NCBI GenBank assembly: GCA_037974665.1
Contig: CM075780.1
Span: 56,027,594 to 56,091,593, forward strand
DNA from: Ehretia macrophylla
Taxonomy: Eukaryota > Streptophyta > Magnoliopsida > Boraginales > Ehretiaceae
DNA length: 64,000 nt
Direction of reading: 5' to 3'
The position numbers and the translations under genes are program-made. This document shows positions 1 to 11,535 of this stretch, in pieces (within the stretch, counting starts at the first letter, position 1; every line of letters begins with the position of its first letter). The notes beneath the pieces were generated by a model that made no database searches, was not told the origin of the DNA, and saw only the letters and a list, made by a program, of their open reading frames with translations.

Positions 1-471
1 ACATATTTCAAGTAGTTAAGATTCAAAAAATATTTATATCAGAAAGACATAAATTTAAACATAAAATCTTTAATTACAACAATTCAATACCAGACCATTA
101 TATCACCTTACTATCATGGACACATCAAAAGTAAAAGTGGAAAATGGTGTGGTATGCCTCCATCCAACCCATACAGTTCCATGTCCTTGAGTGAGGACCA
201 CTGCAACCACCGCATGCACACCACGGTTTCCTCACATTATCATGAGGCATATGAGTTGCCGCATTCAAAATGTTGACATGTTGCTCCTTAATAATGCGTT
301 TGCTGCCATGGTTGTAGCGCACGATATATAACTCTAATTGTGTCCAAATTAAAAGTGCTCCACCTTAGTCGTTAGTAAATCCTACCTATAATAGGATATC
401 AAATTTGTTAGAATGTACATTTTCCTTCCACATGAAAAAGTTATAAATTTTAAAACCAACTTATAAAATTT
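1..471. other. AT-rich intergenic DNA, nothing recognised
   Basis: No coding region, repeat or RNA gene could be supported here. The short minus-strand open frame at 125-322 is cysteine- and histidine-rich by chance, has no recognisable domain and no gene context. Confidence 0.5.
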
Positions 472-536
472 TTAGTTACTCCACTTAGCACCAATTAATT
501 TTAATATGAAACCTCAAATGATCTTAATATAGTACT
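472..536 (+). repeat. Direct repeat, left copy (flank of outer inverted-repeat element)
   Basis: This stretch resembles 12241-12310 in the same orientation: shared order of tactc-acttag/taata, caattaattttaatatg-like and atgatcttaa blocks, with scattered mismatches. The two copies lie just outside the inverted repeats that bracket the CACTA element. They may be an old local duplication or part of a larger element's ends; by-eye similarity is imperfect. Confidence 0.35.
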
Positions 537-662
537 AGAGCTGGATCCTTGCCATCTGCGTGCAAATCATAACCATCCACCATGTGTGAGTCACATCCAA
601 TCTACTTGTGACCCATCTTCCTCAGGTTATATGTGAGGGGATATATTAGAATTGCACCAATG

Positions 663-806
663 GTAGTTTAAAAAGGTGAATTACACCAATGGTCCTATAC
701 GTTTGACCAAAAATTCAGTTTAGTCCTATATGTTTTAAAAGTTTCAGTTTAGTATTATATGTTTACCGAAAAGTTTCAATTTAGTCTTACCATTAATTTT
801 AACAGA
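663..806 (+). repeat. Left terminal inverted repeat of outer element
   Basis: It is the inverted partner of about 12092-12248, sharing the 'caccaatggtcctata' core followed by several degenerate repeats of a 'tttagtcctatatgttt' unit. Confidence 0.55.
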
Positions 807-1183
807 AAAATTCCTAAATGACTTTTTGGCCCTCTATTATTCTCCAAAATGATTTTTTTGCCCTAACTATTCTCCAAATTGGAATAGTAACAGGAGTTAC
901 TATTCACAAAATAGTAACTCAAAAATAAAAGAAGAAAAACACACTTTATCTTCTTCATTTGACCACATCAAAACATGAAAAAGGTACCATTGCAGTTGCA
1001 GCGATAAGAGGAAGAAGTTGGTGCCAACCACGCGGGTCAACATTAACCGGATCATCACCGAAGAAAGAAACAAAGTCAGATGTGATTTCTCGATTTGTAT
1101 GCCTTGGGTGCTCCAAATTCAGATTGGAATAGATCATTAGAATTCACTACAAGAAAATAGTGTACGAGCAACGAATTTTTTTC

Positions 1184-1634
1184 GTAGTAAATTGGCTACG
1201 GATGGGTTACGGAATTTCTACGAGCAATTAATTCCGTAGCCCATCTGTAACAAACTTCGGCCCCGTTGAAATGGCGACAAAAAATGGCTACGGATTGGCT
1301 ACGGACAATAATTTTAATTATAAAAAAAATAAAAAATAATATTCTGTAGCCTAGTCATGATAAATTTGCTACGGACTAGCTACGAATTATTTAATTAATG
1401 CGACAACAAAAATCATAACAAATTTCGTAGCCATGCGGTGGCCAAATAACCACGGATTGGCTACGGACTATGTATTATTCAAAAAAATGTCCATAAAAAA
1501 TCAAGGACTTGAGAGAAAAATAAAAATAACAAAGTCCGTAGCCCATCCGTGGTAATTGGCTACGGATGGGCTACGAATTTCATTTTTCCGTAGCCAATTG
1601 CCACAGATGGGCTATGGACTTTCAGATAAAAATG
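1184..1634. repeat. CACTA left subterminal repeats
   Basis: Roughly a dozen copies, in both orientations, of a TGGCTACGGATGGGCTACGGA-like motif lie in about 450 bp. Opposed copies form short palindromes (for example cgtagcccatccgt next to ggctacggatgggctacg). Such dense subterminal motifs are the hallmark of CACTA transposase binding regions. Confidence 0.8.
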
Positions 1635-4600
1635 AGGTTTATCGTTTTTAATTTGAATTACGGAATTTTGATTGCACCTACAACGTAGTAAACTTCACTT
1701 GAGATGCTAGTTTTCCAAATAAAAATAAACTCGGTCCGTATTTTATTAGCGTGCGTATTTTAATAGAGAAATTTCCTACGAAGTCATTAGCCGTTTAAAT
1801 CGAAGTTATCATGTCCTAACTTAATATTGCGTTAATGTTAATAAACATTCAATCTAGGGGTCCAAAAACTATCATATTGTGTCTAAACTTCATAAACATG
1901 AAAAATATAAATACATAAACACGCTTTAATACGTTGTTTCTACTTATTAACAAGTTATAATTCATACTATTAGTGGTCTGTAGCCCATCCGTGGCAATTG
2001 GCTACGGATGGGCTACGGATTTCATTTTTCGGTAGCCCATTCGTAGCTAATTACCACGGATGGGCTACGGACTTTAAGATAAAAATGAGGTTTATCGGTT
2101 TTAATTTGAATTACGAAATTTTGATTGCACCTACATCGTAGTAAAATTCACTTGAGATGCTAGTTTTCCAAATAAAAATAAACTTGGTCCGTGTTTTATT
2201 AGCGTGCGTATTTTAATAGAGAAATCTCATACGAAGTCATTAGCCGTTTAAATCGAAGTTATCATGTCCTCACTTAACATTGCGTTAATGTTAATAAACG
2301 TTCAATCTAGAGGTCCAAAAACTCTCATTGTGTCTAAACTTCATAAACATGAAAAATATAAAGATATAAATACGCTTTAATACGTTGTTCCTACCTATTA
2401 ATAAGTTAGAATTCATACTATTAGTGGTTTATAGCCCATCCGTGGCAATTGGCTACGGATTTCATTTTTTCGTAGCCCATCCGTAGCCAATTGTCATGGA
2501 TGGGCTACGAACTTTCAAATAAAAATGAGGCTTATCGGTTTTAATTTGAATTACGGAATTTTGATTGCACCTACAACGTAGTAAACTTCACTTAAGATGC
2601 TAGTTTTTCAAATAAAAATAAACTTGGTCCGTATTTTATTAGCGTGCGTATTTTAATAGAGAAATCTCCTATGAAGTCATTAGCCGTTTAAATCAAAGTT
2701 ATTATGTCTTCACTTAACATTGCGTTAATGTTAATAAACGTTCAATCTAGGGATCCAAAAACTCATATTGTGTCTAAACTTCTTAAACATGAAATATATA
2801 AGCACATTTTAATACGTTGTTCCTACCTATTAACAAGTTAGAATTCATACTATTAATGGTCCGTAGCCCATCCGTGGTAATTGGCTACGGATTACCACGG
2901 ATGGGCTACGAATTTCATTTTTCTGTAGCCCATACGTAACCAATTGCCACGGATAGGCTACGGACTTTTAGATAAAAATAAGGTTTATCGGTTTTAATTT
3001 GAATTATAAAATTTTAATTATACCTACAACGTAGTAAACTTCACTTGTTATTCTAGTTTTCTAAATAAAAATAAGCTTGGTCCGTATTTTATTACCGTGC
3101 GTATTTTAATAGAGAAATTTCCTACGAAGTCATTAGCCGTTTAAATCGAAGTTATTATGTCTTCACTTAATATTGCGTTAATGTTAATAAACGTTCAATC
3201 TAGGGGTTCAAAAACTCTCATATTGTGTCTAAATTTCATGAACATGAAACATATAAAGATATAAACACGCTTTAATATATTGTTCCTACCTAATAATAAG
3301 TTAGAGTTCATACTATTAGTGGTCCGTAACCCATCCGTGGCAATTAGCTACGGATGGGCTACGGATTTCATTTTTTTCGTAGCTCATCCGTAGCCAATTG
3401 CCACGGATAGGCTACGGACTTTCAGATAAAAATGAGGTTTATCAGTTTTAATTTGAATTACGGAATTTTGATTGCACTTACAACATAGTAAACTTCACTT
3501 AGATGCTAGTTTTCCAAATAAAAATAAACTTGGTCCGTATTTTATTAGCGTGTGTATTTTAATAGAGAATTCTTCTATGAAGTCATTAGCCGTTTAAATC
3601 AAAGTTATCATGTCCTCACTTAACATTGCGTTAATGTTAATAAACATTCAATCTAGGGGTCCAAAAACTCTCATATTGTGTCTAAACTTCATAAACATAA
3701 AAAATATAAATATATAAACACTGTTACGCCCCGATCCCTTACGAGACCGGGACTCCTATTTATCATGCTATTCTCACCCAATTCTAAACTCCGGGCACGA
3801 AATTTAGGGAAAAACGGACGGAATTTTCCCTATATATAGGACTATCTGAAAACCTGCAAACAACAGCATACAACCACAAGACCATAATCTACAACTTCAC
3901 TCTGTTTCATCCCTATCAGCATGCAAGTCAACTAAACCAAAGAGTAAACAATTGAAGTTATTACAAACCACTAGCACCTAACTATCAGCCAAGACTAAAA
4001 CTTTAATATTACATTTTTTAAGATAACACAAATACATATATGACCATAAGGTCTCAAATAGTATACAGGCATATAATGTACACATTCTTCCTTGTTCTAC
4101 ACATTGATAGAGCAGGCAGGTCACACAGGAGGCAATCCCATTTTCAGCTTATAGCACTGATCCTAAAAGGTGTTAGAAACGAGGGTGATTATACAACACG
4201 TATACTCAGTGGAGGAGGTGATGCAGCATACCGAGGCGTGCAATATGATATGCAATCACAAGAAGTCATAAATATATAACATAAAACAACAAGATCAAAT
4301 AGCCAAGTAATTAACCACATTAAAAAGGATACGGTTCCACTTCAAGTCTTCAATCTCGAATCACGAGCCACAAACTTCACGCAAGTGCCGGCAAACTCTT
4401 ACTCCACCAAGTTGGGATACTCTGGATGTATCCTGATCCTAAAACCCTTTCTCTTGAGGTAGGTCCATATGCCCAGTAGGTGAACCACGCCTCTAGGATA
4501 GTGGAGTATACTCAGCGAGAAAGGGAATAGGCACCATGGTAGTTGAGGGAGCACGGCAAGCCCGACGCCGCCCGTGTTTCTCGACGCTACCATGTTCGAA

Positions 4601-7500
4601 AAGGTTGCGCAACCCCGAGTCAAGATCACGAGAGCCAAGTTACATATACATGATAATTTACAAGCAATATAAGCTAGATAACAATATAAACTAAATAACT
4701 AACATTTATAGCATGACATTATACAACATAATTTATATACAACAGAGAAATGCAAATAAGATGCAACTCCCTCACCTTGGGTCTAGCTAAATACGCAAGA
4801 AGATAGCTCTGATTTACTCCAAACTTCCTCAAATTAGCTCGAATATGCAACCCTAGGGTGTTCATATAAGTTTAGCAATTAACTATATCAATTCCAACTC
4901 AACTCTTACTTAACTCAACCCTACAACATTAGAAGCTAGATTTATAATCACTTATTCACACAAGTTCATAACCCACACACAATTAAGCTACAATGTTTAC
5001 CTTACCATATCATTAGACAATATAAGATATATTAGAAGCATTAAATACCATTAAGTTAAGATCATAAGTTATAAATTCCAATTACTTTTAATTACAATAA
5101 TCAATAATCATATAACTAGATGAGTTATCCTTATAGTCCTACTCACTTAGCATACAATGTTTATTATAGTTTGCTCTTAACAAAGTACAAGTAATATAAA
5201 CATTATAACAAGATATAAGCATTAAATATGAAAATAATTATACCAACACAAAGGGGTCATTGACCGATGATCACGAAACTTCACGAAATGCTCACAAATG
5301 CCATATAATAAAATGTAAAGGCAAGATATACAAGCACCAAATCTAATTCAAAGGCTAAGCATGAAAACCCCGAGTTTCCCTTTTGTTATCCTAAGTCATT
5401 TAACTCCAAACTGAAGACTAAGGCTCAAGACTCACCAACTAACTATTCTAATCTTCTAGTTACACATTATGGCACACTTAGAACCCTTGAAATCATTTAT
5501 TAACCCGAATTAGCCACAAAAGCCCCGATTATCCCTTTGTGCATTTGTACTACAAGTATCTTAACCAAAGCTCAACTAAGAGTTAGAAAAACACATTTAG
5601 TCCCTACTTACCCTAAATATATCAACCAAATTCACCCAGATTTATGTTTGACCCAAAACCCCTTTGTAACACAAGCCATTTTTCTTCCAAACACAAGTTA
5701 ATGTTCTAGTTAAGCGAGCAAGCTATTCTATACTTTTAATTATCCCTTATGGCACCCCTAGGACCCTAGAAACTACCCAATTATCCGCGTTTAGTACAAA
5801 AGTCCCAATTTTTTCCTTGTGAGTTTGTACTATAAGTACCCTAACCGGGACTCAACCGAGGTTTAGCAAAGTATATATAGCACCTATATAGCCTAAGAAC
5901 ACTAGATGTAATGGCTAAATTAACCCGGATTTGCATTAACCCCGAAACCCCTTTTTAAAATTTGTCTATTTCATGTGTTAGCCAAATTTTGAGCAATTCA
6001 ACGTCATGTGGCTATTAAACTATCTTTATTAATATCTAAGGCACCTACTAGAAGCAATGAATCAAGCCATATCGCACAATTCCATAAAACCCTAGAAAAA
6101 TGTTACTATTTATGACATACAATCAACAAACGAATTCAACCGTTTAAACTATAAAATAAAAGCATAAATAAGGCCTCTACTACTTATATACAACATACAT
6201 AAGCATCTTTAAGCATTACATAAGCATTTGATAGCAAATTCATGAATTCAAGAAAAGAGCAACATTTTTGAAATGTAAAAATAGGTATGAAATCCCTCAC
6301 CTACTACGCGTAGGAGCTCTTAGGAGGCTAGTAAATACCCTAAACCACTTGCACCAAGCTTGGCTTGGCTTGGAATGAGGATTTGTTGAACAAAAATCTC
6401 TCATCCTCCTCCTATGCTGATTTTCGGCCCTGCTACAGTGTTTTCAGCTTTTGCACTCTTTTTTTTTGTGTTGTTTTGAGTTATAAAGTGTTATGTGAGT
6501 ATATATTAAGTTGGGGTTATGTTTGGGTGCATAAGTTGACTACCAAGATGAGTTTAGCTAGATAAAACCAAGTCCTAATGTGCCATTTAATGATAGCTAA
6601 TTGAAACACATAGTTTTGTTACGTAACACTATTCCTTAGTTTCAACAAATCATTTCCTAAACGAAGGCTCCTAATGCATTTATCTCAAACGCACATTTTT
6701 CTCATTCCTAAAACAATTAATATGATTTATGAAAAATGTTAATTCAAGATAATTAAGTAGTTAAAAAATGGGATAAATAGACACCAAAGAAGACAACAAG
6801 TAAAGCACAGAAGAAATGCGCAAATAGTGGATGCAACAGTTAATAAAGTGTACGGTGATGTTCTCAGCCGTCACAAACACGCTTTAATATGTTGTTCCTA
6901 CCTATTAAAAAGTTATAATTCATACTATTAGTGGTCCGTAGCCTATCCGTGGTAATTGGCTACGGATGGGCTACGAATTTCATTTTTTCGTAGCCCATCC
7001 GTAGCCAATTGCCACGGATGGGCTACGGACTTTCAAATAAAAATGAGGTTTATCAGTTTTAATTTGAATTATAAAATTTTAATTGCACCTACAACGTAGT
7101 AAACTTCACTTGAGATGTTAGTTTTCCAAATAAAAATAAATTTGGTCCGTATTTTATTAGCGTGCGTATTTTAATTGAGAAATCTCCTACCAAGTCATTA
7201 GCCGTTTAAATTGAAGTTATTATGTCCTCACTTAACATTGCGTTCATGTTAATAAACGTTCAATCTAGCGGTCCAAAAACTCTCATATTGTGTCTAAACT
7301 TCTTAAACATGAAAAATATAAAGATATAAACACGCTTTAATATGTTGTTCCTACCTATTAACAAGTTAGAATTTATATTATTAGTGGTTCGTAGCCCATC
7401 CGTGGCAATTGGCTACGGATGGGCTACGGATTTCATTTTTCCGTAGCCTATTCGTAGCCAATTTCCACGGATTGGCTACGGACTTTCAGATAAAAATGAG
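1635..7500. repeat. 453-bp tandem repeat array inside the CACTA element
   Basis: The landmark 'ggtttatcg' recurs at 1635, 2089, 2529 (ggcttatcg), 2982, 3435, 7047 and 7500. Removing the nested LTR and its duplicated 5 bp (3722-6880), the spacings are 454, 440, 453, 453, 453 and 453. Each unit holds a conserved non-coding part (gcgttaatgttaataaac, tcatattgtgtctaaac and others) followed by an inverted pair of the subterminal 'ggctacggatgggctacgga' motif, so each unit carries its own presumed transposase-binding palindrome. About six units are present. Confidence 0.85.
3722..6875 (-). mobile_element. Solo LTR (Tekay/Del-like gypsy), nested in the CACTA array
   Basis: The insertion starts TGTTACGCCCCGATCC and ends CAGCCGTCACA, with the 5-bp duplication aacac at 3717-3721 and 6876-6880. 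It interrupts the 453-bp unit exactly. Internal landmarks match the LTRs of the gypsy element at 36493-46394: the 'gtgatgcagcataccgaggcg' zone near 4217, the 'aagtgccggcaaa' zone near 4384, and 'cgcctctaggatagtggagtatactc' followed by the 'cccgtgtttctcgac' region near 4490-4600. There is no internal gag or pol, so it is a solo LTR of about 3.15 kb. The strand is inferred from the coding strand of the related full element. Confidence 0.88.
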
Positions 7501-7509
7501 GTTTATCGA

Positions 7510-7556
7510 TTTTTTATCTAGAAAACTAGCATCTCAAGTGTAGTTTACTACGTTGT
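7510..7556 (-). repeat. Inverted scrap of the 453-bp unit at the array edge
   Basis: After the last unit begins at 7500, the sequence switches to the reverse complement of the unit part containing 'ctacaacgtagtaaactt' and 'gagatgctagttttc'. This inverted junction marks the right edge of the array and suggests a rearrangement when the array formed. Confidence 0.7.
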
Positions 7557-7785
7557 AGCCCAATAATAAAACAAGAAAAAAATGAAGTATGTCTAAAATG
7601 TATATATAATAAATTAGATACAAACTTAAATTAAATTAAACTAAAGCTATCATATATATAATAAAGTACATATAACCTTAAAGAAATATATAACTAAATT
7701 TCATAAGTCTTTAAATATTCCAAAAATATAAATTTGGGATGTTTTAGATAGGAGAAAAAAATTTAAAAAAAATAAAAAAATCTTG

Positions 7786-7840
7786 GCCCTCCGGCGTGGC
7801 CATAGGAGGAACGTTGGCCAACGTTCCGCCGCCGGAGGGC
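7786..7840. repeat. GC-rich hairpin with 20-bp perfect palindrome
   Basis: The arms gccctccggcg (7786-7796) and cgccggagggc (7830-7840) are perfect reverse complements. Between them lies the perfect palindrome ggaacgttggccaacgttcc (7808-7827). A-rich sequence to the left (7746-7780) and T-rich sequence to the right (7868-7900) can extend the foldback. It is a GC island in very AT-rich DNA. Confidence 0.8.
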
Positions 7841-8051
7841 TATCCGGCCAACCGGTGGGCCTCCGGAAATTTTTTTTAAAATTTTTAAAAATTTTTCTTT
7901 TTGTGACTACGGATTTCTGTAGCCAATTCGTCGCCCGCTTTTGATTTTTCACTCTAATCAGGCAAGTACAAAATTTTTTGATATTTCTACTCTCTTCACT
8001 TATTCTCTCTCAAAAAATGAAAATATCTTCTTCAATCCCTCTTTCTCTATA

Positions 8052-8205
8052 CCACCACCACCACCAAGGGTACCACCACCACAGCCACCAAGGGCACCAT
8101 CACCACCAAGGATACTACCACTACAAACAAGGTACAACCACTACCATCAACTAGGGTACCACCACTATCAAGAGCACTACCACCACCACCAGAGCACCAT
8201 CTTTA
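8052..8205 (+). repeat. CCA/ACC-rich low-complexity tract, left part
   Basis: Degenerate repeats of 'accaccaccaaggg(t/c)accacc' could encode a proline-rich or, in other frames, histidine- or threonine-rich stretch. A 101-codon open frame crosses it (7941-8246, plus strand), but it follows from the repeat composition and I do not call it a gene. A similar tract resumes at 9250, after an LTR-like end. Confidence 0.6.
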
Positions 8206-8249
8206 GCTCAAGTGTTTGCTCTAGTTTGTATTTCCTACAATTTTAAGGT

Positions 8250-9249
8250 GAGAGGTTCATGTATTTCTTGCATTTATTATAGTTTTAAAGACGGTAAGTT
8301 TATGTGTATACTATAAAATGTTAAATTAGGCTATGAATTCACATGGTAGGTTGTTTATTATGAAGTAAATGTGAAGCACATGTGTAGAATGTTGTTAAAA
8401 GTTAGAGACTTTATGTGTGTATTGTTGTTTGATGTAGTTGTATAGTATGTTGAATATATGTTTGATAAAATGATTGAGTGAGTGTTTTTAGCCTACATAC
8501 ATTGCATACAACATATATATATGATACATGTTTGCAAAATAAGGCCTAAAGTTGGAATCTGGTAAATTTCCTTGGATTTCAAGTGGAAATATAACTTGTT
8601 TATGTTGTTAGTTAGTGAGATTGCTAAAAATAATTACTAAGTGAACTTAATGGTGCTCTCGTGCAAGTTAATTGCTAACGAAAAATGGATAAAATGTGTG
8701 TGAATGCTATAAGTGGTAACCTATTTTGTTATTACTAGATATGTGAAATGATTAAATTATTGGTTGTGAATGCTTTATGAGTTATATTGAATTAAACGAT
8801 TAGATTATGATGTTTTGCAAGTTGTATAGTTCATTTTGCAACAAAGTTCCATTATGCACGTGTTAGATCATAGCTTTCGACTTACTGAAATCAAAGAGCT
8901 TAGTTGCAAGTTTATGAATCACTTTGGAAATGTAACTAAAGCACACTTAGCTTATTCTTTAACTTAGAAAGTCTTTGTTTTATGGATTGTAATTCATTTT
9001 GAAACTTGTGACTAAAGACAAGTCTAACTTGTAAATGTTGCTAGGCTTACATAGACCTATTACGAAGAAATGTTGTGTTTAGCATGTTATGTATAAGTAA
9101 GGCTTCAAGAAGGTGTTCTTGTGTATTTGTTGTTGGCATTGAGTATAATTGTACAGGTGTTGGAATGTCCGTAATTAAAGGGAGACTTTGTCCGATTATT
9201 GTTGCGTTTGGACTTGACTTTTAGGAAAGGGTTGAGTCGGGGTGTGACA
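8250..9249 (+). mobile_element. LTR-like insertion, right end clear, left end uncertain
   Basis: The right end, ...ggttgagtcggggtgtgaca at 9249, reads as TGTCACACCCCGAC on the minus strand. The adjacent 'aaagggagactttgtccg' block is shared with the LTR ending at 47419 ('caagggagactctgtccg'). This points to a gypsy-type LTR that split the CCA-rich tract. I could not find a matching left end with a 5-bp duplication (ccatc follows the right end), so the left coordinate is approximate. Confidence 0.45.
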
Positions 9250-9492
9250 CCATCAACGCCAAGGACACCACCACCACCAACAACAACTACCACCAAGACC
9301 ATCACCAGTGCAATATACTAGTTTGTAGTTTATTAGTTTTTTCATTTATTTATTTAATTTTTATTCGTGATCACTACCAAGGGAACCACCAAAGACATCA
9401 CCAAGAGTACCACCCCCATCACCACTATCAAGGGCATCATCGACACCACCAATGGCACCATTACTACCACCAAGAGCACCACCACCATATTT
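9250..9492 (+). repeat. CCA/ACC-rich low-complexity tract, right part
   Basis: The same 'accaccaag(a/g)(g/c)' style repeats as 8052-8205, running to about 9490, interrupted at 9310-9370 by ordinary AT-rich sequence. Probably the continuation of the same original tract, broken by the LTR-like sequence between. Confidence 0.5.
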
Positions 9493-10248
9493 CTATCTCT
9501 ATCTATAGGTAAATAGTTTAGAGTTGAATATGTATCACGCTTATAGTTCAATATGTATATGTTAATGCCGATAATATGTATATGTTAATGCCGATGTAAC
9601 GAATATGAAATGTTATTTGGTTAGTGGTGCTATTCTTTTGTTATATGTGAAAATAATGAAGTCATGTGCTAATTTAGAGTTGAAATAATAGAGTCGTGCT
9701 AATTTAGAATTGAAATAATGGAATCACGTGCTTAAATGGAATTCTTTTGTTAAGTGATTTAGGATTGGCTTTGTTGGGATTTAAAGAAAAAGTGGAGAAT
9801 GATTCATTCGGGTCTTTATTGAATTAGAAGGATGATGTTGGAGAAGATAATCCTTCTTCATATAGAGTTGAGTGTTGTGGTATTGTAAGTACTATGTCTC
9901 TGTGTTTTCAAGCTTTTCTTTAGTTGCACATTTTCTTTAGCTTTTCCTAATCATGGTTTATCTTTCTTAGGCACATGTATTGAAGAATAATCTAGGCTTG
10001 TTTTTTGGATTTGTAAGTGATTCATATTATTCATGTGATTTAGTCACTAGGCATATGTACATATCATGTATGGATCATGAGATATATTAGCAATGATTTG
10101 TGGGAGGTGGGTTGTGAGTCATGCTTCACTTTGCATAAGATAATACCAACATTGATGAGATTAATTAATTCTTAGGCTTTTTGTTTAGTAATCAACAGAT
10201 CTTTGGATCAATTCATTGGCGTTGAATACAGTTTGCTATGATGTGCAG

Positions 10249-10368
10249 ATGTATCTAAATGCATACTTTGTGGAGGGAACGTGACTAAACATTTTTCTTA
10301 TATGTGTGACGATGGAACTATCCTTGTTAAGGACTGTGGAGATCTGGCTTACAATGGTTCAAACTGTG
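10249..10368 (+). pseudogene. Exon-like captured fragment, cysteine-rich, unidentified
   Basis: A 120-bp stretch is bounded by gtgcag on the left and gtagga on the right, usable splice acceptor and donor signals. One frame is open throughout and encodes a cysteine-rich segment with a C-x2-C pair (Cys-Ile-Leu-Cys) followed by three more cysteines, suggesting a zinc-binding fold. I do not recognise the family. The position inside a CACTA element with no transposase suggests a host exon captured by the transposon. Other exon-like pieces may lie at about 9770-9895 and 9971-10011, each followed by a gtaag donor-like signal. Confidence 0.35.
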
Positions 10369-10771
10369 GTAGGATTTCTCTTTAATATATGAATGCATCA
10401 ATTTTATCCAACTTAATCCTCTTTTATGCAAATGGTATTGGTGATACGAAAAATTATATATTAGAAAGGTAGATAATAAAGTAATTTCATACAAACGACA
10501 CTTTCATACGCAAAACATTACTTGGGAGATTCAATTACATTTCTTGCTAGAAGCCTTGGACTGATATATTCCAAGTTTCTTATTAACTGTTTTCTCTTCT
10601 AACTAATGTGCTTTTGGTGTATTTTTAATACTATTTCACTGGTTAGGTTGTGACGGAAGAAGAAATTTGGCAATGTATATGTAGATGAGGAATTTAATAA
10701 ATTAAACTGCTCTAAATATCTTCATGTAATATTTGTGTGTTATTTATACATATTTGTTAATGTCGTAATAG

Positions 10772-10858
10772 GAGATGACTTTGGAAAAGTATGAGAAAGT
10801 ACAGAAAGAGAAAATGAAAGCTTTGCAGACATTAAAACTATGTGAGCGAGATGATTAG
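10772..10858 (+). pseudogene. Captured exon resembling RGG/HABP4-type RNA-binding protein
   Basis: After an intron-like acceptor (gtaatag) a 28-codon frame begins Glu-Met-Thr-Leu-Glu-Lys-Tyr-Glu-Lys-Val and continues with a Lys-rich '..KALQTLK' segment before a stop at 10856-10858. This pattern resembles the conserved 'EMTLxEYEKVLEEKxKAL' segment of the plant RGG-A/HABP4 (Stm1/SERBP1-like) RNA-binding proteins. The resemblance is recalled from the family, not searched. Only a fragment is present, in front of the CACTA right subterminal repeats, so it is called a transduplicated gene piece, not a functional gene. Confidence 0.5.
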
Positions 10859-11040
10859 AAGACAATAGTAGATCATTTTAGATTTTTTTATAAATTAATA
10901 TTATTTTTGTATTGGTTTTTTTTTTTTTTTTTGTAAATATTCTAAATCTATTATAAATATTAATCTGTATTTTTAATTTTTTTTGTTAATATAATTTTTT
11001 TTTAATTTTTATTATTTTTTTAAATTAAATAATTAATTAG

Positions 11041-11535
11041 CGACGGATTGACTACGGAAATGTGTTGCCAAAAGGCTATGGATTGGCTACTATACCAATC
11101 CATAGCCGTGGACGACGACCAATTTACGACCGACACGGCTACGGCTTTGCTACAGACGTTAATAATTAATAAAAAAATCAAAATTTTAGTTGGCTACAGA
11201 TGGGCTACGGATTGGCTACCGAATAGTGGCTACTGAAATTCTACGGATATTAATCTGTAGTCGTGGACGACGGCCGATTTACGACCAAAACGGCTACGGA
11301 TTTGCTAAGGACATTAATAATTAATTAAAAAATTCAAAATTTTAGTTGGCTACGGATAAGCTACGGCTATTTTGCTACGGAAGTTATAAAAAATAAATAC
11401 AAATTAATTTTCAAAATTGGCTACGGATGGGTTACGGAATATCAATTTGGCTATGGGACTTTTTACTACGGACGTAATTCTGTCGCCTAGCCGTCGCCCA
11501 TCCCAATTTGGCTACCGCTAAGCTACGGATTTTGA
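11041..11535. repeat. CACTA right subterminal repeats
   Basis: A dense series of 'ggctacggat(t/g)(t/g)gctacgga'-type motifs with two partial duplications ('ccgtggacgacg(a/g)cc' followed by 'ttacgaccg/aaacggctacgg' at about 11107 and 11264). The copies are mainly on one strand, unlike the palindromic left side. Confidence 0.8.

Noticed and set aside
1635..4341. Regularly spaced repeats considered as a CRISPR-like array
   Set aside because: The whole 453-bp unit is repeated with no spacers, inside a plant CACTA element.
7941..8246. 101-codon proline-rich frame
   Set aside because: It follows from CCA repeat composition; no start context, partner exon or family was recognised.
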